From NCBI RefSeq assembly GCF_030908215.1, contig NZ_JAVFJK010000004.1:96921-160920 (forward strand): 64,000 nucleotides of DNA, given 5' to 3'. This stretch comes from Sinomonas sp. ASV486. Lineage in GTDB: Bacteria; Actinomycetota; Actinomycetes; Actinomycetales; Micrococcaceae. Made by a program: the position numbers and the translations under genes. The notes beneath the pieces were generated by a model that searched no databases, had not been told where the DNA came from, and saw only the letters and a program-made list of their open reading frames with translations. Below are positions 43,450 to 51,778 of the stretch, in pieces. Positions within the stretch are counted from its first letter, which is position 1, and the number at the start of each line of letters is the position of its first letter.

Positions 43450-43455
43450 GGAAGC

Positions 43456-44088
43456 ATGCCCCGCATCCAGGCCGAGTCGAACGCCGCACAGCGAGCGCTC
43501 ACCCAGCGCCGGATCCTCGACGCCTTCGGCGAGCTTCTCTTCACGCGTGGCCTCCCCGGCCTGACGATGACGGACGTCGCCCGGCAGGCCGGCGTCGGGC
43601 GCACCGCCGTCTACAACTACTACGCGGACATGGAAGAGCTGCTCATCGGCTACGCCCTCGACGAGACGGGCAGGTTCCTCACGGACCTCAAGGCCAAGCT
43701 CGCCGAGCTCGAGAATCCGATCGACCGCCTCGCGGTGTACATCAGGGCGCAGGTCGAGGATCTTTCGCGGCGCCACCTTCCCCCGGGGCCAGCGATGCGC
43801 GCCGTACTGTCGGCGTCGTCCTTCGCGAAGCTCGGCGATCACGTCGGCGAGCTCAACGCCCTCCTCACCCGGATCCTCCGCGATGCGATGGCGCAGGGGT
43901 ACCTTCCCGATGCTCAGGTGGACGAACTCGTCGCCCTGGTCCACGGCTCGCTCACGGCAAGCGCCGACCGCGCGGGAGAGAAGGCGGACGACGACGAGTC
44001 GGCCCGCCGCACGGACGCCACCGTCCGCTTCATCCAACTCGGAGTCGGCGCACGCTTCGATGAGGAAGGCCGTCCCATCCGCCGCTAG
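43456..44088 (+). CDS. TetR/AcrR-family regulator
   Basis: A 210-residue TetR protein. The helix-turn-helix lies at about 17-62 (RRILDAFGELLFTRGLPGLTMTDVARQAGVGRTAVYNYYADMEELL). The C-terminal ligand domain is helical, with an acidic patch RAGEKADDDESARRTD near residue 178. It is divergent from the glycine riboswitch operon, which lies 150 bp upstream. Its targets are otherwise unknown. Confidence 0.9.
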   Translation: MPRIQAESNAAQRALTQRRILDAFGELLFTRGLPGLTMTDVARQAGVGRTAVYNYYADMEELLIGYALDETGRFLTDLKAKLAELENPIDRLAVYIRAQVEDLSRRHLPPGPAMRAVLSASSFAKLGDHVGELNALLTRILRDAMAQGYLPDAQVDELVALVHGSLTASADRAGEKADDDESARRTDATVRFIQLGVGARFDEEGRPIRR

Positions 44089-44113
44089 GGGCCCGCGCCG
44101 TGCGCGGAAGGGC

Positions 44114-44761
44114 TCAGCCGCCTGCGCTCGTCGCCGGCGCCGTAGCCTCCGGAAGCGTGCACACGAGCGGGCCGGGGGTCTGGTCGACCACCCCCGGATC
44201 CGCGAGGGCCTTGAAGTTCGGACCGAGGACCAAGTCAACGCTGGCATCGGAGCGGCCGTCGCGGAGGTAGACGCTCCCCGGCACGTTGCGCTGGAGCGTG
44301 AACGCGGCCGCCTCGCCGCCGAACCCGCTGCGCAACACCGCCGCCGCGCCCATCGTGAGGCGCTCGTTGCCGACGTCCTTCACCGCGAACTTCCGCGCCT
44401 TGAGCTCGTCGCCGATCTGCGCGGCGAGGCCTTCCCGTCCGCCTGCGTTGAACACCGTGACGGTGACCTTCTCGGGCGGGAGATAGTCGTAGGAGCCTGA
44501 GGGGCAGGTGACTGCCTCCGTGGCCTTTCCGGCCGGCTGCGGCACGCTGAGGCGGCCGGTCAGGACCGCCCACGCGGCAACGCCGCCGCCGAGGAGGAGC
44601 ACCACGAGGAGGCTGATGGCAACCCCGTGCCGGATCCTCCGCCACCTGCGTGAGGCCGTCGCGGCCTCGCGGGCTTCGTCGTCGAACTGGGTCTGCAGCT
44701 CGGCCCCGCTGACCACGTGGTGGCCGTGGTAGCTGGTCAGATCCTGGGGCTTGCGGGCCAT
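44114..44761 (-). CDS. LytR C-terminal-domain membrane protein
   Basis: A 215-residue protein with one TM segment (about 47-68), a cytoplasmic N-terminus and an extracellular LytR_C domain (about 95-195; TVTVFNAGGREGLAAQIGDELKARKFAVKDVGN, then VDLVLGPNFKAL). In actinobacteria such stand-alone LytR_C proteins sit in the cell envelope and are of uncertain role. It lies seven bases downstream of the ParB-like gene, in one transcript. Confidence 0.85.
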   Translation of the reverse strand: MARKPQDLTSYHGHHVVSGAELQTQFDDEAREAATASRRWRRIRHGVAISLLVVLLLGGGVAAWAVLTGRLSVPQPAGKATEAVTCPSGSYDYLPPEKVTVTVFNAGGREGLAAQIGDELKARKFAVKDVGNERLTMGAAAVLRSGFGGEAAAFTLQRNVPGSVYLRDGRSDASVDLVLGPNFKALADPGVVDQTPGPLVCTLPEATAPATSAGG

Positions 44762-44768
44762 CGAAGTC

Positions 44769-45068
44769 TCACGCGTCGAGGTCGAGGACGCGGGCGTGGA
44801 TGGCGGTGCGCTGGTGGAGCGCGGTGCGGACGGCCCGGTGGAGCCCGTCCTCGAGGTACAGCACGCCCTTGTACTGGACCACGTGGGGGAAGAGGTCGCC
44901 GAAGAACGTCGAGTCCTCGGCGAGGAGCGCCTCGAGATCGAGGGTGCGCTTGGTGGTCACGAGCTCATCCAGGCGGACCGGACGCGGAGGGAGCGCGGCC
45001 CAGTCCTTCGGCGTCGTGTAGCCATGTTCTGGATAGGGACGACCGTCGCCCACCGCTTTGAAGATCAC
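44769..45068 (-). CDS. Small conserved actinobacterial protein with ParB-like DGLHR motif
   Basis: A 99-residue protein beginning MIFKAVGDGRPYPEHG and containing DWAALPPRPVRLDELVTTKRTLDLEALLAEDSTFFGDLFPHVVQYKGVLYLEDGLHRAVRTALHQ. The order of segments and the LEDGLHR box recall the ParB/sulfiredoxin nuclease fold. Homologues are widespread in actinobacteria as short proteins of unknown function. GTG 45068 lies six bases after TAGTCT (leaderless type). Confidence 0.75.
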   Translation of the reverse strand: MIFKAVGDGRPYPEHGYTTPKDWAALPPRPVRLDELVTTKRTLDLEALLAEDSTFFGDLFPHVVQYKGVLYLEDGLHRAVRTALHQRTAIHARVLDLDA

Positions 45069-45074
45069 GTTTCA

Positions 45075-45080
45075 AGACTA
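45075..45080 (-). promoter_or_regulatory. -10 box of leaderless ParB-like gene
   Basis: TAGTCT, six bases before the GTG start at 45068 on the minus strand. Confidence 0.55.
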
Positions 45081-45186
45081 GGCTCGCGATCCTGCCGCGC
45101 GTGAGCGTGGATGGGCAGGCACGGAGCATTGTGGCCAAACGGTTATTCGGGCCCGGGGCTGCCGAACCCGGTGGAAGAATGGCCCC

Positions 45187-46074
45187 ATGGACACCGCCCC
45201 GCCCTTTGCCCTGCTCCTCGACGTCGACGGACCCATCGCGAGCCCCGTGACGCGCACCGTGAAGCCCGAGATCATCGCGCTCCTCAACGAGCTGGGCGCG
45301 GCCCAGATCCCGATCATCTTCAATACCGGCCGCTCGGATGCCTTCATCCGCGGCCAGGTCATGGAGCCGATGATCGAAGCCGGGATGCCGGACGGACTCA
45401 TGGTGCACGCGGTCTGCGAGAAGGGCGCCACGTGGTTCTCGTTCACGGCTGGCGGCGCGGGCACGGTGCACGTGGACCGGGACCTCGCCGTGCCGTCCGA
45501 GTTCGCCGACGACGTCCGCGGGCTCGTGTCCGCGAAGTACGCAGAGCACATGTTCTTCGACGAGACCAAGCGGGCCATGGTCTCGGTCGAGCAGCGCGTC
45601 GATGTCTCCAATGAGGACTACCGGGCCGAGCAGGAGCGCTTCGACGCCGACGCCCTGACGCTCATGGGCCAGCACGGGCTCGCCGCGGCTCGTTTGGACC
45701 ACCACGCCCCCGGGAGCGACGACGAGGTGGACTACCGCGTCGATCCGACCATCATCTCCACCGACATCGAGTCCGTGAGGCTCGGCAAGGACCTTGGCGC
45801 GGCGCGCGCCTGCGAGCGGCTGCGCCGCGACGGAATCGTCCCGGCCGCGTGGTTCACGATGGGCGACTCCCGCACCGACTACGCCATGGCCGATTGGCTG
45901 CACCACAACGACCACACCGTGGTTCATGTGGACGTCCGTCCTGCCGACGGCGTCCCCGAGAAGCCCTACGAGATCCACACCGCCGCGTACCTCGGCCTCG
46001 GCCCTGAAGTCATCCACGACGACGCCGGGCTTGCGTTCCTCGCCCGCTGGTGGGACGCGCTCGGCACCGCCTGA
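45187..46074 (+). CDS. HAD-family phosphatase (Cof-like)
   Basis: A 295-residue haloacid-dehalogenase-superfamily hydrolase. Motif I LLDVDGP (Asp12, Asp14), motif II FNTGRS (about 45-50) and motif IV GDSRTDYAMADWL (about 226) are present, with a cap of about 120 residues, so it is a sugar-phosphate or small-phosphate phosphatase type. AAGAAT six bases before the ATG (45175-45180) may be a -10, giving a leaderless mRNA. It is divergent from the ParB-like/LytR_C pair. Confidence 0.85.
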   Translation: MDTAPPFALLLDVDGPIASPVTRTVKPEIIALLNELGAAQIPIIFNTGRSDAFIRGQVMEPMIEAGMPDGLMVHAVCEKGATWFSFTAGGAGTVHVDRDLAVPSEFADDVRGLVSAKYAEHMFFDETKRAMVSVEQRVDVSNEDYRAEQERFDADALTLMGQHGLAAARLDHHAPGSDDEVDYRVDPTIISTDIESVRLGKDLGAARACERLRRDGIVPAAWFTMGDSRTDYAMADWLHHNDHTVVHVDVRPADGVPEKPYEIHTAAYLGLGPEVIHDDAGLAFLARWWDALGTA

Positions 46075-46080
46075 CCCCAC

Positions 46081-46160
46081 CGCGAGATCACCCCGTGTGG
46101 CGCCGAAGTCGGGTCCTCTGACGCCGAAGTCGTGCCGTGTGACGCCGAGATCGCCTGGTG
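46081..46160. repeat. 21-bp repeat array (family A), about four units
   Basis: Read on the minus strand, units of the form TCTCGGCGTCACACGGNNNGA repeat with an exact 21-bp period (for example CTTCGGCGTCAGAGGACCCGA). The same unit occurs at 47364-47426 and, in frame, in dnaX at 54042-54164. Placed right after the HAD stop codon. Confidence 0.8.
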
Positions 46161-46164
46161 CGAC

Positions 46165-46194
46165 GCACGACGGCGCCGCCCCTCGCCGTCGTGC
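46165..46194. terminator. 11-bp ACGACGG-type hairpin
   Basis: GCACGACGGCG (46165-46175) pairs perfectly with CGCCGTCGTGC (46184-46194), 8-nt loop, between convergent HAD and DUF4188 genes; it abuts the DUF4188 stop. Confidence 0.75.
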
Positions 46195-46195
46195 T

Positions 46196-46681
46196 TCAGA
46201 CCGCCCCGGAGGAGCGGAGCCGTTGCCGGGCAGTGTTGAGGCCGGCAGTAACGGGCACGTGGCCGGTGGCACGGGCGAGCCCGAACAGGGGCATCCCGTT
46301 GTAGACGGCCTCGATGCCCCCGGGGGCCACCTCGTAGGTCTCGTGGTAGACCCCGACGTCGCCACTTCCCGCGACCGTCCGCATGAAGTCCCGCCACGGC
46401 GCGAGGTGTGGCGCGTCGCGGTCGGAAGCGAAGCGCTGAAGGTGCTCGGGGCTCTCCCAGTAGCTCACGAGAACCGTGGTCCGCCCGAACCACCCCTCGC
46501 AGCCGAGCATTCCAGCGTCAGGGTTCTCGCCGAGGTGCCGCAGCATGCCTGGCATCGCTGAGGCGACGCGCATCACCGTGCCGAGCTTCCACCATCGGTT
46601 GGCCCGCATCCCGATGAGGAACACCGTGACGGGCCTGCCAGGCGCCGCCGTGTATCGGCCGGGGAAGACTTTCTGTGCCAT
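46196..46681 (-). CDS. DUF4188 / monooxygenase-like heme-domain protein
   Basis: A 161-residue member of the DUF4188 family (FLIGMRANRWWKLGTVMRVASAMPGMLRHLGENPDAGMLGCEGWFGRTTVLVSYW), related to phenylacetaldoxime-dehydratase/ABM-fold monooxygenase-like proteins. Its reaction is not established. It is divergent from a TetR gene across a near-perfect operator, which strongly suggests repression by that TetR and induction by a xenobiotic or aldoxime-like compound. Confidence 0.82.
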   Translation of the reverse strand: MAQKVFPGRYTAAPGRPVTVFLIGMRANRWWKLGTVMRVASAMPGMLRHLGENPDAGMLGCEGWFGRTTVLVSYWESPEHLQRFASDRDAPHLAPWRDFMRTVAGSGDVGVYHETYEVAPGGIEAVYNGMPLFGLARATGHVPVTAGLNTARQRLRSSGAV

Positions 46682-46694
46682 GGCTCGCTCCTTG

Positions 46695-46728
46695 ATTCGT
46701 AACGCTGTTACAAAACAACGTTACGAAT
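46695..46728. promoter_or_regulatory. TetR operator
   Basis: ATTCGTAACG (46695-46704) and CGTTACGAAT (46719-46728) are perfect 10-bp arms with a 14-bp centre, and smaller GTAAC/GTTAC repeats lie inside. It occupies most of the 58-bp divergent gap and overlaps the TetR -10 box. Confidence 0.7.
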
Positions 46729-46733
46729 ATACT
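46728..46733 (+). promoter_or_regulatory. -10 box of leaderless TetR gene
   Basis: TATACT followed by six bases and the ATG at 46740; the operator arm ends at its first base. Confidence 0.6.
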
Positions 46734-46739
46734 TGGGCC

Positions 46740-47315
46740 ATGGCAAGACCCACGCTCCACGATGCGGCGCTGCGGGAGAGGCTGCTCGAGGTGACCGCGG
46801 GCGGCGTCGACCGGTACGGCCCCGCCCGCTTGTCGCTGCGGCAGATTGCCGCCGACGCTGGGACCTCCACGACGGCCGTGTACTCACTCTTCGGCGGCAA
46901 GGCAGAACTGCTCGCAGCTGTGCTGGACGGCGCATTCGCCTCCTTCGGCGCCTCACAGCGGGCTGCGGCCGACGGCGGGCTGCTGGCTCTCGGGGTCGCG
47001 TACCGCGAGTGGGCGCTCGCGCACCCGGCGCTCTACCGGCTCATGTTCGGCGGGGCGCTCGCGGCCTACGCCGACTGCTCGCCGGATCCGGAGGCCGCCG
47101 GGGATTCGATGGCGCCGCTGCGGGACGCCGTTGCAGCGGGCCAGGAATCAGGGGTCCTGCGGGATGAGCCGCTCGACATCATCGTGCTGGGCATCTGGGG
47201 GCAGGTCCATGGGCTCGTGAGCCTCGAACTCGCCTCCGTCGGGCCGACCGACGCCGACTGGGGCGGTCTGTACCGGTCCACGCTCGATGCGGTGCTGCGG
47301 GCCTGGGCCGCCTGA
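46740..47315 (+). CDS. TetR regulator with WHG-type C-terminal domain
   Basis: A 191-residue TetR protein. The HTH spans about 10-56 (VDRYGPARLSLRQIAADAGTSTTAVYSLFGGKAELLAAV) and the C-terminal half has the WHG-like pattern YREWALAHPALYRLMFGG and IVLGIWGQVHGLVSLELA. It presumably represses itself and the divergent DUF4188 gene through the operator at 46695-46728. Confidence 0.9.
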   Translation: MARPTLHDAALRERLLEVTAGGVDRYGPARLSLRQIAADAGTSTTAVYSLFGGKAELLAAVLDGAFASFGASQRAAADGGLLALGVAYREWALAHPALYRLMFGGALAAYADCSPDPEAAGDSMAPLRDAVAAGQESGVLRDEPLDIIVLGIWGQVHGLVSLELASVGPTDADWGGLYRSTLDAVLRAWAA

Positions 47316-47363
47316 CACCGGCTGGGTCCGCTCGACGCTAGACGGCGGGGACGGCGTCCCAAC

Positions 47364-47426
47364 GGGGTGACCTCGCGCCCACGCGGGGTGACCTCAACGT
47401 CACACGGGGTGACCTCGGCGTCAGGG
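47364..47426. repeat. 21-bp repeat array (family A), three units
   Basis: GGGGTGACCTCGCGCCCACGC, and two variants each 21 bp long, run from 47364 to the last codon of the glutathione peroxidase gene (stop codon 47421-47423 lies within the third unit). Same family as 46081-46160 and the dnaX array. Confidence 0.8.
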
Positions 47427-47927
47427 GGCTGGAACGCGCGCGGGGAGGACCGACTCGATCGCGGTGCGGAGCTCCTCCGCCTCGGGCTCGACAGCCGAGC
47501 GGAACCGCCCGACGACCTCACCGTCCGGGTTGACGAGGAACTTCTCGAAGTTCCACTTGACCTTGTGGCCCAGATCATCGTCGGCCGGGAACTGCGTCAG
47601 GGCGGCGTAGAGCGGGTGCTGCTTCGTGCCGAGGACGTCGGCCTTGGCCGTGAGCGGGAACGTGACGCCGAAGTTCAGCCGGCAGAACTCCTCGATCTCC
47701 GCATCGGTCCCGGGCTCCTGGCCGGCGAACTGGTTGCACGGGACGCCGAGGACCAAGAGCCCGCGGTGCTCGAACTCCTCGTACAGCGCCTCGAGGCCGT
47801 CGTACTGTCGCGTGAATCCGCACTTCGAGGCGACGTTCACCACGAGGGCGGCGCGCCCCGCAGCTAGATCGCCGAACGTCGTGGCGGTTCCGTCGTTGAG
47901 GGTCACGACAGTTTCATGCAGGCTCAT
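47421..47927 (-). CDS. Glutathione peroxidase-family thiol peroxidase
   Basis: A 168-residue GPX-family enzyme reducing peroxides, with a peroxidatic Cys36 in NVASKCGFT in place of selenocysteine, LGVPCNQFAGQEPG (Cys/Gln), and VKWNFEKFLVNPDG (Trp, Asn). In bacteria of this group such enzymes mostly use thioredoxin. ATG 47927 lies six bases after TAGACT (leaderless type). The gene's 3' end abuts a 21-bp repeat array. Confidence 0.93.
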   Translation of the reverse strand: MSLHETVVTLNDGTATTFGDLAAGRAALVVNVASKCGFTRQYDGLEALYEEFEHRGLLVLGVPCNQFAGQEPGTDAEIEEFCRLNFGVTFPLTAKADVLGTKQHPLYAALTQFPADDDLGHKVKWNFEKFLVNPDGEVVGRFRSAVEPEAEELRTAIESVLPARVPAP

Positions 47928-47933
47928 CGGGCC

Positions 47934-47939
47934 AGTCTA
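47934..47939 (-). promoter_or_regulatory. -10 box of leaderless peroxidase gene
   Basis: TAGACT, six bases before the ATG at 47927 on the minus strand, within the 23-bp gap to the M23 peptidase gene. Confidence 0.6.
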
Positions 47940-47950
47940 AGGGGCTCCGA

Positions 47951-49132
47951 TCAGGAGGTCGGCTTGGGGGTTGCGGTCGGGGACGACGTCGCAGTGGACG
48001 ACGACGTCGGGCTGGCCGTCGTGGTCTGTGCGGCCGCCGGGGCAGTCGTCGTCTGGGTCGAAGACGACGTCGCAGTCGGAGTAGGCGTCGGGGTGGCCGT
48101 AGCGGTCGGCGTCGGGGTGGCCGTAGCGGTCGTCGTTGGGGTGGGAGTCGCCGTCGCCGTCTGCGTCGGCGACGCCGTTGGCGTGGGGCTGGGGGACGAG
48201 GCCGGGCTCGGGGAGGACGACGACGTCGGGCTGGGCGAGCTCGTGGATGTCGTCCCTCCGGCCGGGACCTGGGAGGTCGCCGGAGGCGCGGCGGGCGGGC
48301 CGGCCGGCGTCGGGTCAACGAGCGGCGGAGGCGTCGGGGCGGCAGGGGCGTGAACCACCGTCTCACCGGGGGCGGGCTCCTGGGCGAGGGCCGGGATGGC
48401 CCAGTTCTGGCGCTCGTTGGTGGACTTGCCATCCTTCGGCGAGTAGTCGGTGATCTGGACGGTGCCGAGCGGGGTCCCCTGCGTGAGCGCGATGAACGTG
48501 AAGGTCATCGGATCGATGTACTTGCCGTCCTTGATCGTCTCGAAGTGGAGGTGGCATCCGGTCGAGGAGCCTGTGGACCCGACGAGCCCGACAACCTGGC
48601 CGACCTCGACCGACTCACCCACCTTCACGGCTGCACCGAGCATGTGGTTGTAGGTCGTGACAAGACCGTTGCCGTGATCGATCTCGACCCGGTTCCCGCC
48701 GCCCCAGGGGTGCCAGCCGGCGGCACGAACCACACCGGCGTCGGCCGCATAGACCGGGGTGCCGCACCCGGCGGCGAAGTCCTGGCCCCAATGGAATTCG
48801 CCCACCTGCCCCGTGAGCGGATTGATCCGGTAGCCGAACGGAGAGCTCGGAACAAGGCTCGTGAGGGGCGCGTAGAGCTTGCCTGCCTCGGGCCGGTGGA
48901 GGTTCGCTTGCGCCACGAGGACCGCAGAGACGTGCCCTGCCGCGACGGAGCCGACCGCGGTGCGGTAGAACGGCACGACCGCCCCCGGGTCCGCCGTGAT
49001 GGGGCCGAACGGGAAGACATCGCTCGCGAGGACCGGACCCGCGCCGAAGACGGAGACGGCGACCGCGACCGTCAGGCCGGCGGACAGTCTGGCTCGCAGA
49101 CGAGAAATGGTGGCGGCAAGGGCGCGTGGCAT
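47951..49132 (-). CDS. Secreted M23-family metalloendopeptidase with Thr/Ser/Pro tail
   Basis: A 393-residue cell-wall endopeptidase. A signal peptide (about 1-36, ending GAGPVLAS) precedes a linker and a LytM/M23 domain (about 100-210) with the zinc residues of FHWGQD and CHLHFE, and YNHMLG. After residue 250 comes a tail of about 140 residues made almost only of Pro, Thr, Ala and Ser (TATPTPTPTATS type repeats), a likely wall-spanning or O-mannosylated stalk. GGGGAG lies upstream of the ATG. It would cut peptide cross-links in peptidoglycan. Confidence 0.92.
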   Translation of the reverse strand: MPRALAATISRLRARLSAGLTVAVAVSVFGAGPVLASDVFPFGPITADPGAVVPFYRTAVGSVAAGHVSAVLVAQANLHRPEAGKLYAPLTSLVPSSPFGYRINPLTGQVGEFHWGQDFAAGCGTPVYAADAGVVRAAGWHPWGGGNRVEIDHGNGLVTTYNHMLGAAVKVGESVEVGQVVGLVGSTGSSTGCHLHFETIKDGKYIDPMTFTFIALTQGTPLGTVQITDYSPKDGKSTNERQNWAIPALAQEPAPGETVVHAPAAPTPPPLVDPTPAGPPAAPPATSQVPAGGTTSTSSPSPTSSSSPSPASSPSPTPTASPTQTATATPTPTTTATATPTPTATATPTPTPTATSSSTQTTTAPAAAQTTTASPTSSSTATSSPTATPKPTS

Positions 49133-49273
49133 CGTCGGTGACTCCCCAATCAGTCGCTGCGCCGCAGATGCCCGCGGCGCACGGTCCTATTCTGGGCATC
49201 CCGCCACCCGTTTGGCCAGTCGTGGGCCCACGAATCAAGTACACGATTCGCAGGACCCAAGTAGGCTCCGAAA

Positions 49274-49313
49274 ATGCAGAATACCCCGGTCCGAGGACCG
49301 GGGTATTCTGCAT
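49274..49313 (-). terminator. Rho-independent terminator of tRNA-Ser
   Basis: An almost perfect 18-bp stem (ATGCAGAATACCCCGGTCC and its complement) with a very short loop, followed on the minus strand by TTTT. It is one of the few hairpins in this window with a U-tract and lies 10 bp after the tRNA. Confidence 0.85.
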
Positions 49314-49322
49314 GGGATTGCG

Positions 49323-49407
49323 CGGAGGATGGGGGATTTGAACCCCCGAGGGCGTGAACCCAACACGCGTTCCAGGCGTGCGCCATAGGCCGCTAGGCGA
49401 ATCCTCC
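49323..49407 (-). tRNA. tRNA-Ser (GGA)
   Basis: The acceptor arms GGAGGAT (49401-49407) and ATCCTCC (49324-49330) pair on the minus strand. The anticodon stem-loop CACGC-CTGGAAC-GCGTG gives anticodon GGA; a long variable arm and the GGTTCAAATCC T-loop are present. About 85 nt, no encoded CCA. Confidence 0.95.
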
Positions 49408-49520
49408 AGGCTGTGCTCCGTCAAGAGCAGGTACCAGAATACCTGAACGCGGCCGATGCACCGAATCGGCCGCGCGCGCCCGCCCCTGCCGCATGCCCCT
49501 GCCGCCCATCCGGGCCTGAT

Positions 49521-50903
49521 TCAGGACGCCGCATCGCGCCCCGCGCCGGGCACGGAACCGGGCGCCGCGGGAAGCGTCAGCGTGAACGCAGCACCGCCCT
49601 CGGGTGCCCGGCCTGCGGCGAGGCGGATGCCCATCCGTGACGCGAGCCGCGCGGCAATCGAGAGCCCAAGCCCAGTGCCGACCTTCCGCTCCCCCGCGTA
49701 CCTGCCCCGCAGCGCGCCCCGCTCGAAAGCGTGCCGCAGGTCGTCGTCGCTCAGCCCCGGACCGCCGTCGCGGACCTCGAGCACGACGGCGCCGCCCTCC
49801 TGCCGCCCAGACAGCACCACGGGCGCCCCCGGCGGCACGGCCCTGAGCGCATTCTCGACGAGCCCGTCGAGCAGTTGCCGCAGCCGGCGCGCATCCGTCA
49901 CAACGGACAGCGGGCCAGCCACCCCGGCGCGCATCGCGACGCCCGCCGGCTCCCACACCCCGCGCCACGCTTCCACCACGGTGGGAAGCACGGCAGCGGC
50001 GTCGACGGCCTGCAGATCGACGCGGAAGTCGTCTGCCTCGAGCCGGGCCAGCTCAAGGAGGTCACGGACAAAGTGGTCCAGCCGCTCGGTCTCGGCGGAC
50101 AGGGTCCTGCCGACGCGGGGAACGTCGTCGGCCGCGATGATCCCGTCAGCGAGCGCCTCGGCGTAGCCCTGCAGGGCCGTGAGGGGCGTGCGCATCTCAT
50201 GCGAGACGGAGAGGAGGAACTCGCGCTGGCGTGCCTCACTCGCGCCGAGAGAGGCGTCGAGGCCCGCGAGGGCCTCGGAGACCTCGCGCACCTCGGCCGG
50301 CCCCGCGGCGTCGACCGCCACGCCCCGCTCACCGCCGGCGAGCCGGCGCGCGGCACCGGCCACCCGCACGAGCGGCCGCGCGACCCACCGGGCCACGAGG
50401 GCCCCGCCGAGCACGGCGGCCGCGAAGCCGATGAGGAGGGACCACAGGAGCCGGGTGACGAGTGGCCCGGCGGCCTGCGTGACCGCCGAGACGGGTTCGG
50501 CGAGGACAAGTCCGCCGCCAGCGGAGATGGGACGGGCCTCCACGACCACCGGCACGCCGAGCACGGTCTCGGTCTGCGACACCGACTGGCCCCCGAGGAC
50601 CTTCCGCGCGGCCGCAGCGCTCACGAGCCGGCGCCCCGCCCCGGTCACTGTGCCGTCCGGCTGCACGAGCGCGATCCGGCCGGCCTCGCCGAATGCGAGC
50701 TCGCGCAGGGAGGCGAGGTCGGTCACGCTCCCCGAGGCGCTCAGGGCCGTCGCCTCGCGGGCCAGGCTCGAGCGCGCCTGGTCCACGGCGGCGGAGCGGA
50801 TGAGCTGCGCCCCGACAAACCCCGCCACGAGCGTGGCGATCGCCGCCACGGCGGCCATGACGAGCGTGACCCGGGCGTGCAGGGAACGGAACCAGGCCTT
50901 CAC
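49521..50903 (-). CDS. Membrane sensor histidine kinase
   Basis: A 460-residue kinase with two TM segments (about 11-34 and 168-190), an extracytoplasmic sensor of about 130 residues, HAMP (about 190-240), the H-box LLSVSHEMRTPLTALQGY, an N-box LVENALRAVP and G-boxes RDGGPGL and GTGLGLSI. The GTG start overlaps the regulator stop (GTGA). The partner regulator is the gene immediately upstream. Confidence 0.9.
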   Translation of the reverse strand: MKAWFRSLHARVTLVMAAVAAIATLVAGFVGAQLIRSAAVDQARSSLAREATALSASGSVTDLASLRELAFGEAGRIALVQPDGTVTGAGRRLVSAAAARKVLGGQSVSQTETVLGVPVVVEARPISAGGGLVLAEPVSAVTQAAGPLVTRLLWSLLIGFAAAVLGGALVARWVARPLVRVAGAARRLAGGERGVAVDAAGPAEVREVSEALAGLDASLGASEARQREFLLSVSHEMRTPLTALQGYAEALADGIIAADDVPRVGRTLSAETERLDHFVRDLLELARLEADDFRVDLQAVDAAAVLPTVVEAWRGVWEPAGVAMRAGVAGPLSVVTDARRLRQLLDGLVENALRAVPPGAPVVLSGRQEGGAVVLEVRDGGPGLSDDDLRHAFERGALRGRYAGERKVGTGLGLSIAARLASRMGIRLAAGRAPEGGAAFTLTLPAAPGSVPGAGRDAAS

Positions 50904-51652
50904 GGGAGCCCCCGCCGCTCGGTGCCAGCGGGGTCGGCGGCCACGCTGTACCCGACGCCGCGCGTGGTGCGCAGAGGGCTCGCCGCGCCGAGCTTGGCGC
51001 GGAGCTGGGCCACGTGGACGTCCACCGTGCGCCCGCCGCCGTAGTCGGCCTGCCCCCACACGGCGGCGAGGAGCTGCTCCCGGCTGAACACGCGCCCGGG
51101 CTGGGACATGAGGTGCGCGAGGAGGTCGAATTCCATCGCGGTCAGCTGGACGGGCAGTCCCTCTGCCTCGGCGGTGCGCCTGCCGAGGTCCAGCCGCACG
51201 GTCCCGACGCTCAGGACGCGCGGCGCCTGCGGTCCTGCCGTGCGGCGGAGGATACTGCGGATCCGGGCCACGAGCTCCCGCGGGGAGAACGGCTTGGTCA
51301 GATAGTCGTCGGCGCCGAGTTCGAGGCCGAGCACGCGGTCCACCTCGTCGTCGCGGGCGGTCACGAAGATCACGGGTGTCCAGTCGTCTGCCTCGCGGAG
51401 GCGGCGGCAGATCTCGACGCCGTCGAGGCCGGGCAGGCCCACGTCGAGGACGATCGCCACGGGCCTGAGCCGCCGGATCTGCTCGAGCGCGGCCGCGCCG
51501 TCGCGCTCCACATGCACGCCGTAGCCGGCACGGGCGAGGTACAGGCGTTCGAGATCAGCGATGGCCTGCTCGTCCTCGGCCACGAGCACGAGGCCCCGAT
51601 CCTCTTCCACCCTCTCATTCAAGCGCACGACGGCGCGTGGCAGCGTGGCCAT
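50900..51652 (-). CDS. OmpR/PhoB-family response regulator
   Basis: A regulator of about 250 residues. The receiver has AEDEQ, a phospho-acceptor Asp in VLDVGLPGLDG and Lys in LTKPFSP; the DNA-binding domain has VQLTAMEFDLLAHLMSQPGRVFSREQLL and TRGVGYSV. The start is uncertain: ATG 51652 is preferred, but a GTG at 51610 (VEEDRGLVLVAED) would give a more usual length of about 236. A possible -10, TAAAGT, lies at 51669-51674. It is divergent from a secreted protein, its probable target. Confidence 0.88.
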   Translation of the reverse strand: MATLPRAVVRLNERVEEDRGLVLVAEDEQAIADLERLYLARAGYGVHVERDGAAALEQIRRLRPVAIVLDVGLPGLDGVEICRRLREADDWTPVIFVTARDDEVDRVLGLELGADDYLTKPFSPRELVARIRSILRRTAGPQAPRVLSVGTVRLDLGRRTAEAEGLPVQLTAMEFDLLAHLMSQPGRVFSREQLLAAVWGQADYGGGRTVDVHVAQLRAKLGAASPLRTTRGVGYSVAADPAGTERRGLP

Positions 51653-51778
51653 CCGGCCCACCGCGGCAGACTTTACGTTCCCCGAACAGTGGCCGAACAC
51701 GGCCCTTGCGCGGGCTCGCGATCATGGAGCCATCTCCAGGGCTCCCCCGGAGCTCCTCCCGGAACGAAAGGCACCGCC

